Assembly: GCF_031143425.1 (NCBI RefSeq)
Contig: NC_090451.1
Location: forward strand, 353,594,339-353,658,338
DNA length: 64,000 nt
Direction of reading: 5' to 3'
DNA from: Pleurodeles waltl
Taxonomy: Eukaryota; Chordata; Amphibia; Caudata; Salamandridae
The position numbers and the translations under genes are program-made. Positions within the stretch are counted from its first letter, which is position 1. The number at the start of each line of letters is the position of its first letter. The notes below the pieces were generated by a model. The model did not search any database. It was given only the letters and a program-made list of their open reading frames with translations, and was not told the DNA's origin. Positions 20,945 through 34,299 of this stretch are shown piece after piece.

Positions 20945-23169
20945 TGGTATCGGGGTGCCAATCCCATGCATCCCCAGGGCTCCAGCATGGACCCTGGGTA
21001 CTGACAAACTAGCTCTCTGGGGTTTTCTCTGCAGGTACTGCTGCCAACCTTCAGACAGGTTTCTGTCCCCCCTGGGGCCTGGGCAGCCCAGTCCCAGGAA
21101 GGCAGAACAAAGGCGTTTCTCTGAGAGAGGGTGTTACACCCTCTCCCTTTGGAAATAGGTGTGAAGGTCCTGAGTGGAGTAGCTTCTCCTGGCCTCTGGA
21201 AATGCTTTGAAGGGCACATATGGTGTCCTCCTTGCATAAACCAGTCTACACCGGTTCAGGGATCCCCCAGCCCCTGCTCTGGCGCGAAACTGGACAAAGG
21301 AAAGGGGAGTGACCACTCCCCTGTCCATCACCAACCCAGGGGTGGTGCCCAGAGCTCCTCCAGTGTGTCCCAGACCTCTGCCATCTTGAATGCAGAGGTG
21401 TGAGGGCACAATGGAGACCTCTGAGTGGCCAGTGCCAGCAGGTGATGTCATAGACCCCTCCTGATAGGCTCTTACCTGGTTAGGTAGCCAATCCTCCTCT
21501 GAGGGCTGTTTAGGTTCTCTCCTGTGGGTTTCTCTTCAGATAACGAATGCAAGAGCTCACCAGAGTTCCTCTGCACTTCTCTCTTTGACTTCTGCCAAGG
21601 ATCGACCGCTGACTGCTCCAGCACGCCTGCAAAACTGCAACAAAGTAGCAAGAAGACTACCAGCAACATTGTTGCACCCAATCTTGCCAGCTTTCTTGAC
21701 TGTTTGTTGGTGGTGCATGCTCTGAGGGCAGCCTGCCTTCACCCTGCACTGGAGGCCAAGAAGAAATCTCCCGTGGGTCAACGGAATCTTCCCCCGGCTA
21801 ACCCAGGCTCCAAACTTCTGCATCACCGGTCCTCTGGGTCCCCTCTCATCTTGACGAGCCTGGTCCCTGGAACACAGGACCTGGATCCAAGTGACCCCCG
21901 ATAGTCCAGTGGTCCTTCTGTCCAAATTTGGTGGAGGTAATTCCTTACCTCCCCATGCCAGACAGTAATCCTGTGTACTGCGTGATCTGCAGCTGCTAGG
22001 GCTTCTGTGCACTTTTGCAAGACTTTCTTCGTGCACACCAGAGCCCAGGTCCCCAGCACTCTGTCCTGCATTGACCAACTCGCTGAGTTGACCTCCAAAT
22101 GCGTGGGACCCTCTTTTGTTGTGCTGAGACGACCGCCATGCTCAGATTTCCTGAATGCCTGTTCAGGTGTTTCTGCGAGTGCTGCCTGCTTCTGTGTGGG
22201 CTCCCTCTGTTGCTGAACATCCCCTCTGTCTCCACCTCCGAGGGGCGACCTCCTGGTTCGTTCCAGGGCCCTAGCAGCACCCAAGACCTTCAGTTGCGAC
22301 TCTTACAGCTAGCAAGGCATGCTTGCGGTCTTTCTGCATGGAAACAACTCTGCATCCTCCAGCACGCCATGGGACATCTTCTGACCAAAGGAGAAATTCC
22401 TGGCATCTTCCGTTGTTGCAGAATCTTTGGCTTCTTCCACCCGGAGGCAGCCCTTTTGCACCTTCATCCGGGGTTTAGTGGGCTTCTGCCCCACCGGACA
22501 CTTGCGTGACTCTTGGACTTGGTCCCCTTCCTTTACAGGTCCTCAGGTCCAGGAATCCATCTTCAGTGCTTTGCAGTCAGTTGTTGTCTTTACAGAATCC
22601 CCTATCTCGACTTTACTGTCTTTCTCGGGTAGTAGGGTAACTTTACTCCTACTTTTCAGGGTCTTGGGGTGTTTTCTTACACTCCCAGCGACCCTCTACA
22701 CACTACACTAGGCCTGGGGTCCATTTGTGGTTTGCATTCCACTTTTGGAGTATATGGTTTGTGTTGCCCCTAGGCCTATTGTCTCCTATTGCATTCTATT
22801 GAGTGCTACAGTGTTTGCACTACTTTTCTAAGTGTTTTACTTACCTGATTTTGGTTTGTGTGTATATTTTGTGTATTTTACTTACCTCCTAAGGGAGTAT
22901 ATGCTCTGAGATACTTTTGGCATATTGTCCCTAAAATAAAGTACCTTTATTTTTAGTAACTGAGTATTGTGTTTCTTATGATATAGTGCTATATGATATA
23001 AGTGGTATAGTAGGAGCTTTGCATGTCTCCTAATTCAGCCTAAGCTGCTCTGCTATTGCTACCTCTATCAGCCTAAGCTGCTAGAACACTACTAATAAGG
23101 GATAACTGGACCTAGCACAAGGTGTAAGTACTAAAAGGTACCCACTATAAGCCAGGCCAGCCTCCTACA
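20945..23169 (+). repeat. LTR-A, forward, 5' truncated
   Basis: It enters LTR-A at the CGGGGTGCCAATCCC region and continues through the splice-donor site (decayed, GTAATT near 21933), the AATAAA block near 22936 and the terminus CCAGCCTCCTACA. The first ~650 bp of the LTR are missing. Confidence 0.82.
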
Positions 23170-24261
23170 GGGCTCACTCCAGCTTACAGAAAACTGGGAA
23201 GGCGCAGAGTCGGCCCACTTCTACTTTTTGTGATTTTGTGTCTCTCACTTGAGTATCCTGATGACTTTGAATGGGACAAGAGGACTTAGGACTCCTTGAC
23301 TGATCCCGGAACCTTCCCATCGACCGAGACGGAGACATCTCAGGACTCGCCTGTCTGGCCGCTAGCAGCTTTAGGGACCACTCCCTCAAAGCCTTCTGTG
23401 CAATGGCCTGGCATCAGGAGCACAACAGAGTCATAGTTGCGCTCCAGAAACCATAGACACATGATGTGTGGGCCGTCATCGACATGAAACAGTGACAGGA
23501 ACCACCAGGTTTAAAACCCGTCTTCCTCTATGAAATTCTAACACACCAGGAGAATAACCCCAAAAGATTTTGATAAAAAGTCATAAAAAGGTCTGATAGA
23601 AAGTGAGAGAGGGATAGCTCTTCTCTCTGATCTGCACTGGCCGGCATAGAAAGAAAAGAACTGAGGTCAGCGCGCCAAGGTGGCACCTATATAGGTGAAG
23701 CAGACGCCACTTTGGCACAAAAAACACCACATGGAGCTGATCAACGCCACATACTTGCATGCTGGGGTACTCTTAAAATAATCTTCCAGATTCAGTCTGA
23801 CACCTGAAGAGAATTCATTGGTAAGGAATCTGTGGCTAGAATTCTCTATCAGGCAATTCTTGAAACAAAGAGGGCACAAAAAGCTAATTTTTGAAAATAT
23901 TGGGTTAACTCATCGGTAGCATCACCCTCCCTTGGCACACCATGAAAGTACTTGACTATTTAATGACCTCCTTTTCAGCATGTGACGTGTTTGACAAATT
24001 TATGTGAAAACTGTGCTTTAAAATGCTCTTTCTGACCACATTTTTGTCCAAATTTTCTAAAGGGGTGAGGGGGAGCTGCCCCACAAATCATCCTATATTC
24101 CTAGAGTAAACTGGATAGATATCGGGAAAGTATTATGCCCCACCACTGTTAGAGATCAACAGCCACCATTGTTACCACACTGCAATACATCTAAAACACC
24201 ACCATTAGCTCTTTTGCTCAACGTATACTGACAAAGTTTATTCACCATTTGTACACACCTA
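23170..24261. other. unassigned interval, possible DIRS-like 5' region (-)
   Basis: No gene is recognised. On the minus strand there is a TATATAGG sequence near 23690, and a Ser/Arg-rich open frame at 23389-23174. GGTAAGGAATCTGTGGCT near 23821 resembles, in opposite orientation, GGTAAGGAATTTGCGGCT of the 12.7 and 12.97 kb repeats. That is what inverted terminal repeats of one DIRS element would look like; support is only this short match. Confidence 0.3.
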
Positions 24262-24653
24262 GGGGCATATTTATACTCTGTCTGTGCCGGATTTGCGTCA
24301 TTTTGTTACACAAATCCAGCGCAAACTTAGCTCCATATTTATAGTTTGATGCTAGACCCGTCTAGTGTCAAAAATAAGGAGTTAACATCATTTTAAGGAT
24401 GCGTGAGACCATTTTGTGTCATTGAGATGCAAGGTAGGCGTTCCTGTCCAAAAAATGACTCAAATCCCCTAGCGTCATATTTATCCAACAGGGAAAAAAT
24501 GACACACGGGTGAGACGCGGACCCCAAAAATTATGCTAACTCCGATTTGCGTCAAATTTTAACACCTGGGTGAGGGCAGGTGTTAAAATGAGGCAAACAC
24601 ACCACTACCTAAGGAAAACACACACAAGCAACATTAAAGACCAACAGGACAAC

Positions 24654-25380
24654 ATGGAGGTGCTACTGATGCAGCTTGCAAGACAACGCCGAGCACGGGA
24701 CCAACGGCAACAACCACCACCACCCCAACGCAGCCCACAAAGGCAACGCAGAAGGCAGGAGAGACTTCCAGAAATAGGAGAACCCTCCATGGCCTCAGGG
24801 AACAGGACACAATTCTGAGCTATCAACTCAACTGGCAAGCCATTCAGCAGCTGCTGCGCCATATTGAGCCACAACTAACCACTATCCTGCAGACACCACA
24901 CAACATACCACCTGTGACAGAGCTGCTAGCTGTCCTGCATACGTTGGCAAGTGGCTCCTTCCAAACAACAGGTGCCTTGGTCGCTGGGGTATCACAGCCT
25001 TCATTCTCGACTTTCCTGTCCAAGGTGTTAGATGCCATAATCTCCCTCACACCCCGCCACATCAGCTTCCCCAACCCCCAGTGGAAGAAGCAGGAGATAA
25101 AACAGGGGTTTTATCAAATCCATGGCTTCCCGCATGTGCTCGGTGCAATCGACTGCACCCATGTCCGGATCGTCCCACCTGCAGCAACAGAGCACCTATT
25201 CAGGAACAGAAAGCACACACATTCTATCAATGTGCAGGCCATAGTTGACCACCAGGGACTGTTCACAAACCTCTTGGCCAAGTATCCTGGGCGTGTCCAT
25301 GACTCCTTCATATTCTGTCACAGCAAGATCAATGAGCACTTCCAGGATGGACAATATGGCAATGGCCTTCTTGTCGGTAA
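24654..25380 (+). pseudogene. Harbinger (HARBI1-like) transposase, N-terminal exon
   Basis: This DDE-type nuclease would cut and join the transposon ends. From ATG 24654 an Arg/Gln/Pro-rich N terminus runs to a stop near 24818. A different frame then carries the body, from about 24840 to 25384: TELLAVLHTLASGSFQ, VSQPSFSTFL, RHISFPNPQWKKQ, then GAIDCTHVRIVPP with the first catalytic Asp at 25151-25153, and YPGRVHDSFIF with the second at 25301-25303. After GNGLLV comes GTAAGT, an evident splice donor at 25377. The family's next exon should supply the third acidic residue (after a GDSGYP-like motif); I cannot find it in 25385-31000. The copy is therefore shifted and probably lacks its catalytic C terminus. 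Confidence 0.82.
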
Positions 25381-25384
25381 GTAA

Positions 25385-26689
25385 ACAAACCTAGCAATAT
25401 ATACACAGGACAACAACCCTGTAGGACACACAAGACATACACCACTACATTGACATGTGGACAGGGTGACACTGAGGTGTGACACTGGTAGTTATGTTGT
25501 ACACCCTGATACAATGGGATACCACCTCTGGACAACTGACGGCTGCCACAAACATTAGCCAGCTGCCACTCTAGAGCACCAAGGGACCAATGTTAAAGCA
25601 AACAGTGAATGTCAAGGCCTGCACTGTAAGTAAAACCAGGGAAGATTCACTATTTACAATTGCTCTAGGCCACATGGTCAATCGGCCACCCTCCCAAGCA
25701 GTATGTAGCGTGGGTGTGCAATGTGTGTTGCAGCAGATCTAACACCACAAGACACATAGCATGGTGATGCTGACTCAGATGTAGGTAACACGGAAATACT
25801 GAGGCAGTGACAACATCAAACACCACTCCTGGGGTGCTGTTTGCAGGTTGCAATAAGGAGGTGGACTGTGCTCTGAACACATATTGATGTGACACCAATG
25901 CAAACTGCACACTGCTGCACACACTGAAAGAGCCAATTGTCCATCGAGACAGCATATGTACATCAAGATGGCCCTTCCTCCACAGATACATCCACCTCCA
26001 CAACGCAGTTATCCAGGTTCCCTGGAGTAAGGTCGGTAGTGTAGGTGCACGGTTGCACATGAGCAACTGGCAGAGGAAACAACAAAGGAGGAGGAACAGC
26101 AGAACACAGCTGTAGGAATGCACTGCAGACAGCAAATCGGGCACAACTTTTTTACTTTATAGTCACTCTACACACCTTGTTAAGATATGCAAATAAACAC
26201 CTTACTTGATCAAACAATCCTGCTCTGGTGTCTTCATTCTCCATCACATGTACCTTAGGAATGTGAGTATTACCTCTGGGAGCATGTCACAAATAGAAAT
26301 CTGACAACTTCTGGTGCACTGTCACATGTGATGCGTATGATTGTACAGCAACCATTGCACACATAACAAACGGACTCATCACTTGAATGTCACAAATGAA
26401 GGACACAATCGATGGACCACAACATATGAATCACATCCACATTGCCAACATGTTCAACTGTAGCACGTGACACAGAACTATGACATCTCCAATCATAAGG
26501 TAAACAAGGACTCCATACATGAGGCAGTGGATGTGAAATATCAGAAGTACAGGAATGTACGAACAGACCCCTGACATTACTAAGTTTAACACTTGCAATG
26601 TCTGCAAGGAGCTTGTGTGACAAGGGGGGCAACATTTGTGACAATGGATAGCATGATTGTCCCCAACAATCCTCAAGCAATGTTCACAG
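25385..26689. other. Harbinger internal non-coding sequence
   Basis: This lies between the transposase donor site and the nested LTR. It has no motif-bearing frame on either strand; I looked for the missing third catalytic exon here without success. Confidence 0.4.
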
Positions 26690-29600
26690 TGTAGGAAAGT
26701 TGCCTCTTTCTAGCATGGTTACCCCCATTTTTGGCCTGTTTGTGAGTGTGTGTCAGTGTGCTTTTACTGTGTCACTGGGATCCTGCTAGCCAGGACCCCA
26801 GTGCTCATAGATAAAAACCTATATGTCAGTGTGTTTTGCCTGTCTCACTGGGATCCTACTAGCCAGGACCCCAGTGCTCAGTTTGTGGCATAATATGTAT
26901 GCCTGTGTAGTGCCTAACTGTGTCACTGAGGCTCTGCTAATCAAAACTTCAGTGCTTATGCTCTCTCTACTTTTAAATTTGTCACTATAGGACAGTGACT
27001 TCATTTACCAATTTCAATTGGCACACTGGACCCCCCTTATAATTCCCTAGTATATGGTACCTAGGTGCCCAGGGCATTGGGGTTCCAGGAGATCCCTATG
27101 GGCTGCAGCATTTCTTTTGCCACCCATAGGGAGCTCAGACAAACCTTTACACAGGACTGCCACTGCAGCCTGCGTGAAATAGTGCACACACTATTTCACA
27201 GCCACTTAAGTAACTTATAACTCACCTATATGTCTAACCTTCAATTGCTGAAGGTTAGGTGCAAAGTTACTAAGTTTGAGGGCACTAGCAAAGGTGCCCC
27301 CACATAGTTCAGGGCCATTTCCCTGGACTTTGTGAGTGCATTACACGCGTGCACTACATATAGGTCAATACCTATATGTAGCTTCACAATGGTAACTCAG
27401 AATATGGCCATGTAACATGTCTAAGATCATGAAATTGTCCCCCTATTTCAAATCTGGAATTGGGGAGCCAATTCTGTGCTTCCTGGGGGCTCCACCATGG
27501 ACCCCCAGTACTGCCAAACCAGCTCTCTGAGGCTTGCACTGCAGCTACAGCTGCTGCCACCTCACAGACCGGGTTCTGCCCTCCTGGGGTCTGGGTAACC
27601 CAGTGCCAGGAAGGCAGAACAAAGCATTTCCTTTGGGAGGAGGGTGTTACACCCTCTCCCTTTGGAAATAGGTGTTACAGGCTTGGGATGGGTAACCTCC
27701 CCCAGCCTCTGGAAATGCTTTGAAGGGCACAGATGGTGCCTTCCTTGCATAAATCAGTCTACAGCGGTTCAGGGACCCCTTGTCCCCTGCTCTGGCAGAA
27801 ACTGGACAAAGGAAAGGGGAGTGACCACTCCCCTGTCCATCACCACCCCAGGGGTGGTGTCCAGAGCTCCTCCAGTGTGTCCCAGACTTCAGCCATCTTG
27901 CTTTGCAAGGTGTGGGGGCACTCTGGAGGGCTCTGAGCGGCCAGTGCCAGCAGGTGACATCAGAGAGCCCTCCTGATAGGTACATACCTGATAAGGTAGC
28001 CAATCCCCCTCTCAGGGCTATTTAGGGTCTCTCCTGTGGGTTCTCTTCAGATTCTGCTTGCAAGTTTCCTTCAGGAATCCTCTGCAACTACGTCATCATC
28101 CTCTGACCTCGGATCAACCGCAGCCTGCTCCAGGAACCGCTGTAACAGCAACAAAGTATCCACAAGTGATACTTTTCTTCTGGAACCTCAACTCCAAGTC
28201 AGCAACTGCAACAGTTTCCACGGTATGCACGCTCTGGGGACTCCCTATCTTCATCCTGCACCAGAAGGACCGAAGAAATCTCCAGGGTGGTGACAGAGTC
28301 ACTCCCCTGCTCCAGCAGGCACCTTCCAAGACGAAGGCCGGTACCCTTGGACTCCTCACACAGCAACAAGCGTGCTCCTAATGTCACAGAGGGTGAACAT
28401 CATCGACATACACTGTCCTGAGGTCCTTCTGTTGCAATTTGGAGGGGGTAAGACCTTGCCTTCCCAGAGAGCGATGGTACCCCTGTGTACCGCGTCTTCT
28501 TCACCTCCTGAGGCCTCTGTGCACTATTTGCAGAATTCCTTTGTGCAAAGCCTGGCCCAGGTTCCCAGCACTCCATCCTGCGACACTCAACTCACTGAGG
28601 TGTTCTCCGGCAGCGTGGGACCTTCCTTTGTTGTGCTGCATCATCCGTGTTTTGCGCCCCCCCTTGTCTCCATGTCCTGCGACTCCCGGGGGTGCTGGCT
28701 GGCATCCTGAGGGCTCTCTAAAGTGCTGAGAGCCCCCTCTTCCTCCTCACACAGAGTTGAGGCCCCCAGGTCCCTCCTGGGTCCATCCAGTGCCATTTTG
28801 ACGCAAAACGCACTTTTGTCGTAACCAAGGCTTGTTGGCGACTTCCAACACTAAATCACGTCCGCAACGATCTTCACGTCATGGGACATTCCTTTCATCA
28901 CGCAGGAACCCGCTAGCATCTTCATATGGTGCATTCCTACAGTCTTCGGCTAACCAGGGACTCTTCTTTTGCACCATCTTCTGGGTTGGCAGTGGCTCCT
29001 GTTCTTCCTGGAACTTCTTTCGACTTCTGGACTTGGACCCCTTCTTTTGCAGGTCCAATAATCCAGCAGTTGTTCTTGGCACACTTGGTTGGCTGCTGCA
29101 GAATCCCAAAACGAGGTGTAGTGTGTCCTAGGGAAGCTTGCAGTACTTTACTCCTGCTTTTCTGGGCTCCGGGGTGGGGTTATTTACTTACCATTTTTCT
29201 GTATTCTTGCTCTCCCAGCGATTCTGCACACACTACACTTGTCTAGGGGGGAATTCGTGATTCACATTCCACTTTTTTAGTATATGGTTTGTGTTGCCCC
29301 TAGACCTATTTTCTCCCATTGCATTCTATAGGATTTCCTATTGTTTACATTGTTCTATGATTATTTACTTGTCTAATTTTGGTGTCTAGTGTATATATTG
29401 TGTATAATACTTACCTCCAGAAGGAGTATTGTCTCTAAAATATTTTTGGTACTGTGCCACCCAAATAAACACCTTTATTTTTGTTAACACTGACTATTGT
29501 CTTTACTTGTGTATAAGTACTGTGTAACTATAAGTGGTATTGCATGAACTTTGCATGTCTCCTAGTTCAGCCTAAGCTGCTCTGCTATAGCTACCTCTAC

Positions 29601-29702
29601 TAGCCTAAGCTGCTAGAACACTACTACATTCATTAACAAGGGATAACTGGACCTGGTGTAAGTACCCATGGTACCCACTACAAACCAGGCCAGCCTCCTA
29701 CA
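26690..29702 (+). repeat. LTR-A, forward, full length, inside Harbinger
   Basis: It begins TGTAGGAAAGTTGCC and ends CCAGCCTCCTACA, 3.0 kb. Five-base flanks are CACAG on the left and TGCGC on the right, so no target duplication is visible. It carries P1 at 27174-27199 (AGTG type) and H1 at 27354-27381 (arm CTACATATAGGT, loop CAAT). Confidence 0.85.
27354..27381. other. hairpin H1, arm type CTACATATAGGT
   Basis: A 12-base arm, loop CAAT, then a perfect reverse complement. The same type, reversed, is at 44391-44418, and with one mismatch at 39985-40012. Confidence 0.85.
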
Positions 29703-31332
29703 TGCGCAATAGGAAGCAGCGTGTGAACAAGGTGATTAGTAGCAACATGTAGGCCCACATGGGACTTGGAAGTGCACCAGTGTCAGTATATTGGCACTGT
29801 GTCATACCGTCATTCTCACAACACAGTGATGCAACAGTTTTCCACACAAATTGGTGCATCCCTGTATTGTAATGTACAGGTAGGACTGGGTGGTTAGTGA
29901 TAGAGTAGATTAGGTTAGTTGTTTAGATAGGAAAAGTAGGTTTGGGGGGTGGGTTTTCATATTATTACACGTTAGTTTGTAGGGTAATGTTAGGGCATTT
30001 GTGTTTTTTTTGTTTGTTTTTTTAAATATGATAAAATATACCAAAATATATATATTTGTTTAGGATTAGATAGTATATGTTTAGGTTAGTATATGTCGCC
30101 CTGTGTGTGTCTCATTATAAAGGGAGTGGGGGGCCAATGTTTAGTGTGTTGTTAAATGTGGTAAGTAAGCTTAGCATAGGGTAGTTAGGGCCAGTTGTGG
30201 GTAATGTCTAGGTAGGATAGATTAGGTTAGGTGTTTAACATAGTTTTCAGTTCAGTTTTCTACATATATAATATAACTTTGGGTACTCCCTTACTGCATG
30301 TGTCATATGCTTGGGTCTCAGGGTCATCATATGAGTGTATAGTGCCAATTGTCTGTTGACCTGGGGATTCCATCCTGCATCCAGATCCATCTCTTGACAT
30401 GTTTATTCCCACTTCCAACTAGCTGTTACATTGGCAGCTACAACACATATACTTCTCAATGCATCTGCCATCCATTGTACCCACCACTCAAGGTGATTAT
30501 GGTTCCCATGTATTGGACAGGTAGGTGTGGTTTTTAAGCTATCATTATTTGGGTCCTGTGTCAGAATGTTGGGCACTGTGGGACGTCTGCCTGCAGCCTG
30601 AAGTTCATGTCAACACTGCTAAACTGAGCACTGCCAATTTCAGATGAGGTCAACTATAACTATTTCACACCAGTGTGTTTCACTGGTACTCCCAGCTGAC
30701 GTTATTGCCCAAGCACTCTTACACAGCCATTCCTACTGTGTGTGTTGGGTGAGGAATACATGTGTTAAACAAATGTCTCACACACAGTGACTTGCTTGTA
30801 GGGGATGTGGCCAGCATTGATGTTCATCATGTAGGTACGTTGTGCGTAGATATGTGCCCACAATATTTCTGCACTCTTGTACTGACATTCTGTGGCTATA
30901 GACATGTTATGCGCATCACAAATCAACAGCAAAGTAGATGTGTCACATTACACAGAGACAATGTGGTTGTGTAGGTGCTGTTTATTTAAAAGTGCTGTAG
31001 TGCAATATTTACATTGTCCATGTCTGTGACCCCATTAGTGAAAGCCGTTCTATTGTGACACAACACAAGTCGAGGGTTGAGGGACATGTCATTGGACATG
31101 CTGGGGTGAAGTGGTGTTCAGTGCAGGAGAACATGAATTGCCAATGGAGAAGTGAGAGACAATTGTAGTCCATAGTGGAAAAGTTAACAGTGTGTTGGTG
31201 AAGAGTGCATGTCACCAACTGTAGCAACACTGGCATGTTGTCAAGCACATGACAAAGGGAAATCACTGGCCATGTGGCATTGGCTGGTGCTACAGCGTAC
31301 TCCTACGGGTGAAGATGATCTGTTCCACATCT
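29703..31332. other. Harbinger internal sequence, right of the nested LTR
   Basis: 29880-30260 is rich in TTAGGT/TAGGTTAG-like and poly-T tracts. The rest has no recognised frame. No GDSGYP-like third catalytic exon of the transposase was found. Confidence 0.4.
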
Positions 31333-33864
31333 TCATTCTCTGATGTGTGTGTTGTCTCCTCTGCCCTTGATGGTTGTGGTGGTGGGTTTGAGGAGGGAAA
31401 CACAAACTTCAGTGGTTGGAGAAGGAGACACCAAATTCATGGCAGCTGCCATCTGTGGACCTACATATGGCATCACTGCAGCAAGTAGGAGCTGCTGAAT
31501 ATTGAGTATGGCAGCAACATCCCTGTGGTAGGCAGCCACTTCTGCCCTGGGGGAGGCCAGTTCCCAAAGCATGGAGTCCTGCTTGTTGTCATGCATGCAG
31601 CAGCAAGATTGGGAGGGCAGGTGTTGGGTCAACTCCCTCACGCCAGTAGTTAGGTCCCTCTCACACTGTTGGACTCCATGCAGTGGGGATTGTGTGCCTT
31701 GTTTGGCTGCTGTCTGTTCAGTGGCCGTCTGCTCATACCCTCAAGGCTGGCTGTCATACTTTGCATCCCCACTTGCACCTCCTTGGCCAGCTCTCGCTGG
31801 ACTCCCACTACTGTCCTCTCAAAGGGGGTCCCTGTGTCCTCAGAGTCATCAGCTGTGTTTGAGCTGTCAGGTCTTACTATTGGGGTGGTGGGGGGGCCTC
31901 AGGGATGGCTGCTACATGAATGCTCCTCCTTGCAACTGGAGGTGGTGTCTGGAGGGTTCCCAGGACATCTTGGAGGGTTTCCTGGCTGACGGTTGTCAAC
32001 TGGTCATCATGGTAGTCCAGGACAGGCAGATCCACAGGTGAGCCATCGCCCTCAGCAATGAGATATTGTACAATTAGTGTGTCTGTGTTGTGGCAGTTGA
32101 AATGTGACATCACTGACTTCGTATTGGTGGCACATTGTCATCTTGGTCCCCATACACTGTTCCTGTACTTAATGTTTGCAGTCTCTCAGCCCTGTGCCCC
32201 ACCTGCATGTCACATGTAGGGAAGGGCAGTTTGCGCAATTGTCTGCGTCACATCTTCTATGTGTGGGTTCTGTCCAATTTGTGGCTTGCCACCTTCTTGT
32301 CCTCATCAACCCTCCCTATGCTTCCATTTGCATGGTGAGGCCTTGCAATGGGAGTTGCTGTGCTAATGCCACAGCACCACACATGACAATATGGCCCTGT
32401 CCCAGTCTTTCATGTTTCACATACACCTATGCGGTGCTGAGACCTAGCACCACCCCATGCATGGCATTGCCAAGAGACAATGCACTTGTTACCACTGGTA
32501 CTTCCTCATGTTGATGTTTGCGTATGTGTGCTACATTGCATTGCACTGATGGACCTGGCAGAGTTCCATTTCCTCTTGTGACTGTATAAGTGTGTTTGCC
32601 TTCCTACACACATATGTCCTCCCCCTCAATGCAGTCATCCTTGCACTATGATACCTGGGATGCTGCATGGTGGCATTGCAGCTAATGTGACACAGGCACA
32701 GGGGTAAACCCAGGGATGGCCAGCATGGGTATGAGGTTACTGCTGTGTACGTCATTATGTATGTGACAGTGCCTGATGGTTGAGTCTATGGACATGACCA
32801 GTTGACAGGAGTTGCACTTGGATAGGGATTGATGGGGATTGATTATGTAGTCATACAGACCCCCCATTTTGAGTGTGTTTGTTCTATGGGCACCTAATTA
32901 CCATTTCCTAAATAACAGTGCCAACAGCACAGGTGTTAAAGGCAACTGTTGTCAATGGAGAATGCCACTTGGGCCAATGGCCTGGCACTGGGCAGTTTCC
33001 TGCAGTTTACATTCTGGCAATACCAGCTATCCTGTGACACCAGACCAATTTTACATTCAACACTACCCTCCTGGTCTGCTTCAGCATTTCCACCAGCCTT
33101 GGCATAGTGGTGTACCCCCATACAAAGGTTGTTGGTGTTGTGTTGTGTTGTGCTGTGCCCCTGGATGCCCCTGCACAGACCATGCACCTAGCACTGGCAG
33201 TGCATGGGGTCCCATGCCCCTGCCTCTTTGCCCTTTCCACTACCTGATTTGCAGGGCTAACATGCATTGTGTAGAAGCTATGTGCCTCCCTCTTCTTCCA
33301 CTTGACATTTTGGCATATTTGTCCCCCATGCTACTTACCCTGCATATGTGTTGTTTCCTGGTAGTCTGCGCTGTCCTGTCCTGCGATACCAGTGACGATT
33401 TTGTCCGGGATGACCGCTGTAACCATCTCCTCCATCTCGTCCAGGTCCTATTGTGGTGCTGGACTCCCACCTCCGGTCTGCAGTGCTGCCTTCCTGTTCC
33501 CTGCTAATTTTTCCTTTGTCCTCTGCTTGCAGTCATGCCAGCGTTTCTTGCACTCAGTGCCAGTTCTCATGATCTCTGCCACACTGTTGATCTTGTCCAC
33601 TATCTGCTGCTAAATTGCCTCTCTCCTTCCAGATGGCAATTTAGAGGTGTTGAAGAGTTGATGTTGGTGCTCTGTCACCTCTCTCACCAGTATTTCATGC
33701 TCCTCTTCACTGAAAAGACAATTCCTCTTTTTCTTGTTTCTCCCCAGGGTCTTGTCAATGTCCTCCTGGCTGGTTCCTGGTTGTGTGGGGTCTCCCTGGG
33801 GTCTATTCTGGCTTTGTGGGTCCATCTTGCCTCTCCTTTGCACTGTGTGCTCCGTTAGCGTCAC
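31333..33864 (-). pseudogene. Harbinger Myb/SANT-like DNA-binding protein, several exons
   Basis: The accessory protein of Harbinger elements binds the transposon ends and brings the transposase to the nucleus. Read downward on the minus strand, the first block starts at 33864. It contains KKKRNCLFSEEEHEILVREV, then a TAG stop at about 33610. In the same frame it continues QQIVDKINSVAEIMRTGTEC and KKRWHDCKQRTKEKL to about 33490, the three-helix Myb/SANT-like pattern with conserved Trp. A second block (32113-31880, acidic, DLPVLDYHDDQL) and a third (31641-31333, HRDVAAILNIQQLLLAAVMP) look like downstream exons. In-frame stops in block one show it is dead in this copy. Confidence 0.68.
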
Positions 33865-34299
33865 TTTATGACACTATTGCAGGCAAAAATTGGCGCATTT
33901 CCGTTTTGCAACGTGTTTACATGTCGTAAACCGGATTAGAGTAATTTTTCCTGCATTAACGTCACTTTGCCTTACAACAAGGCGCAATGGTTAGCATCAG
34001 GAAAAATGACTCTAATCTATTCTTAGCGCCACCCAGCGTCATTGTATAAATATGACAACCAGGTGGCATTGAGAAATGGCCTAGTCAGCGCTAAACCTTT
34101 TAATGCAAAACTGCGTTTGTGCAGTTTTGCGTCAAAAAGTATAAATATGGGCCCTAATCTTAAATAACTAGAAAGTGACTCTCAAACTAGCTAAAATGGT
34201 TTCTCTCTTAACTCATGCTGGATACACACATTTTATTTATTAACAATGTTAGATAGCCTCCCACAGACATTAATTTATTTCCCGTTGTTTATTTTTCAG

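Larger units (their letters stand above)
24262..34153. mobile_element. PIF/Harbinger DNA transposon (degenerate), 9.9 kb
   Basis: Terminal inverted repeats are GGGGCATATTTATACT at 24262 and, at the right end (34138-34153), a sequence whose complement reads GGCCCATATTTATACT, 14 of 16 matching. A 3-bp CTA duplication flanks both ends (24259-24261, 34154-34156), the duplication size typical of Harbinger. It carries a transposase on + and a Myb/SANT-like protein on -, the two-gene set known for this superfamily, here convergent. A 3 kb solo LTR (26690-29702) sits between the genes. Without it the element would be about 6.9 kb. Confidence 0.85.

Noticed and set aside
26685..29707. Target duplication around the LTR in the Harbinger element
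   Set aside because: Flanks CACAG and TGCGC do not match at any shift of a few bases; I call the LTR without a duplication.
30349..30537. Possible third catalytic exon of the Harbinger transposase
   Set aside because: The frame has no GDSGYP-like motif or following conserved Trp/Glu segment; the resemblance of single residues was not convincing.
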